Assembly: GCF_017352375.1 (NCBI RefSeq)
Contig: NZ_JAFEVR010000012.1
Location: forward strand, 186,001-250,000
DNA length: 64,000 nucleotides
Source: Mycolicibacterium sp. S2-37
GTDB taxonomy: Bacteria > Actinomycetota > Actinomycetes > Mycobacteriales > Mycobacteriaceae
Direction: 5' to 3'
Shown: in pieces, positions 63,132 through 64,000 of the stretch
How the letters are laid out: every line of letters starts with the position of its first letter
Position numbering within the stretch: position 1 is the stretch's first letter
Made by a program: the position numbers and the translations under genes
The notes under the pieces: generated by a model
What the model was told of the DNA's origin: nothing
Seen by the model: only the letters and a program-made list of their open reading frames with translations
Database searches by the model: none

Positions 63132-63923
63132 CTACAGGTCGGGGATGGGCAGGTCGAGGTTCGGGAAGGTGAGGCCGCCGTCGACCTCGAGGGTCTTACC
63201 GGTCAGGTAACTCGCGGCCGGCGACGCGAGGTAGACCGCCGCCGCGGCGATGTCGACCGGATCGCCGAGGCGACGCATCGGGGTGACCTTCTCCATGGGT
63301 TCGCGCAGCTCGTCGTTGCTCGCGACGATGTCGAGCGCCGAGGTGAGGATCGACCCGGGCGCAATCGCGTTGACGCGGACCCGCGGTGAGAGGTCGAGCG
63401 CCGAGAGACGGGTGTAGTGCGCCAGGGCGGCCTTCGCGGTGCCGTAGGCCGCGAAGCCGCGACCGGACAGCCGCGCCATCGTCGAGGTGATGTTGATGAT
63501 GCTGCCGCCGCCGGAGTGCTCGAGCATGATCGGTACCGCGGCGGTGGTCAGTGCATGGGCGGTGGCGACGTTGAAGGTGAACGCGTCGCGCATGTCCTTC
63601 GTGGATGTGCCGAGCAGCGCGTTGGGCATGGTGCCGCCGACGTTGTTGACGACGATGTCTAGTTTCCCGAACGCCTCGGCGGCGGCCGCGGCGAGCCCCG
63701 CTGTCGCGTCGGGGTGTGCCAGGTCGGCGACGACCACGTGGGCGCGCCGCCCGGTACTGCGAATCTGTTCGGCGATCTCGTCGAGTTGAGCCTGTGTGCG
63801 GGCCGCGATCAGCACGTCCGCACCGGCTTCCGCAAAGGCGACCGCGATCGCGGCTCCCAGTCCGCGGCCTGCACCGGTGACCACCGCGACCCGATCGTCG
63901 AGCCGAAATCTGTCCAGAATCAC
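63132..63923 (-). CDS. SDR family oxidoreductase (Rv0927c type)
   Basis: 263-aa classical SDR: TGAGRGLGAAIA at residue 16, NNVGGTMP near 92, the catalytic serine in NITSTMARLSG, the YGTAKAA motif, and TGKTLEVDGGLTFPNLDLPIPDL at the end. Same length as M. tuberculosis Rv0927c and the same pairing with the Rv0926c-type gene. NAD(P)-dependent oxidation or reduction of an unknown hydroxy/keto compound. The upstream gene is outside the window; 63924-64000 shows no further feature. Confidence 0.85.
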   Translation of the reverse strand: MILDRFRLDDRVAVVTGAGRGLGAAIAVAFAEAGADVLIAARTQAQLDEIAEQIRSTGRRAHVVVADLAHPDATAGLAAAAAEAFGKLDIVVNNVGGTMPNALLGTSTKDMRDAFTFNVATAHALTTAAVPIMLEHSGGGSIINITSTMARLSGRGFAAYGTAKAALAHYTRLSALDLSPRVRVNAIAPGSILTSALDIVASNDELREPMEKVTPMRRLGDPVDIAAAAVYLASPAASYLTGKTLEVDGGLTFPNLDLPIPDL

Positions 63924-64000
63924 GTGTCCTCACTTCCCTCGCCGGCGTCACGCTAGCAGCGTCGCGGGTGGGGAGTGGCCGATTTCTGGAACAGGTTCTA

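Overview
The window looks like chromosome from a rapidly growing mycobacterium (Mycolicibacterium type). It is GC-rich throughout and gene-dense, with many 1-8 nt ATGA/GTGA overlaps. Several blocks match Mycobacterium tuberculosis gene order: 6039-14069 matches Rv0904c-Rv0910 (accD3, echA6, an MBL-fold protein, a beta-lactamase-related lipoprotein, ctpE and an antitoxin/toxin pair). 59902-63923 matches mntH (Rv0924c), Rv0926c and Rv0927c. 45120-48356 contains homologues of Rv0433, rskA (Rv0444c), sigK (Rv0445c) and Rv0448c. These assignments rest on recalled family knowledge, not on a search.

Layout. 1-3311: two acyl-CoA synthetases, the first cut by the window edge. 3367-6030: a membrane protein, an FAD monooxygenase divergent from its likely TetR repressor with clear palindromic operators, and two small soluble proteins. 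6039-14069: the accD3-echA6-ctpE block. 14150-15238: a membrane diguanylate cyclase. 15378-37964: a large divergent catabolic regulon. Its left arm holds an SMP-30-like lactonase, a GntR/UTRA regulator, two acyl-CoA ligases and two SDR-fold enzymes. Its right arm is a 13-gene, nearly gapless operon: SDR, Rieske oxygenase, Baeyer-Villiger-type monooxygenase, TauD-type dioxygenase, SDR, CaiB CoA-transferase, two large/small acyl-CoA dehydrogenase pairs split by a Gfo/Idh oxidoreductase, a ThDP lyase and an aldehyde dehydrogenase. Together these suggest ring oxygenation, lactone formation and opening, CoA activation, beta-oxidation and perhaps a one-carbon alpha-oxidation-like step on an unidentified alicyclic, terpenoid or steroid-like substrate.

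38036-49507: housekeeping and stress genes. They include a VOC protein, a BKACE enzyme, a cupin, an Hsp20 gene behind a CIRCE element, a GAF-ANTAR regulator, an exported PGRS-repeat protein, tRNA-Arg(CCT), an F420-type oxidoreductase, a YbdK-type ligase with an attenuator-like leader, sigK-rskA, a DUF1365 gene behind a SigK-type promoter, and a gamma-glutamylcyclotransferase/poly-gamma-glutamate hydrolase fusion.

49505-59930: a compact (about 10.4 kb) integrated element bounded by a 32-bp direct repeat (31/32 identical) derived from the 3' end of mntH. All its genes lie on the minus strand. It encodes a tyrosine integrase, a prim-pol/D5 helicase, a scaffold-like protein, an HK97-type capsid, a MuF-like head protein and a small-terminase-like protein. 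No tail, portal, large terminase or lysis gene is visible. A ClpP-fold serine protease and a 62-aa partner lie at the attL end. It reads as a capsid-encoding phage satellite (phiRv1/phiRv2-like) carrying possible cargo, and is the strongest candidate here for an undescribed system.

59902-63923: mntH, three tandem small exported paralogues, and an oxidoreductase/SDR pair.
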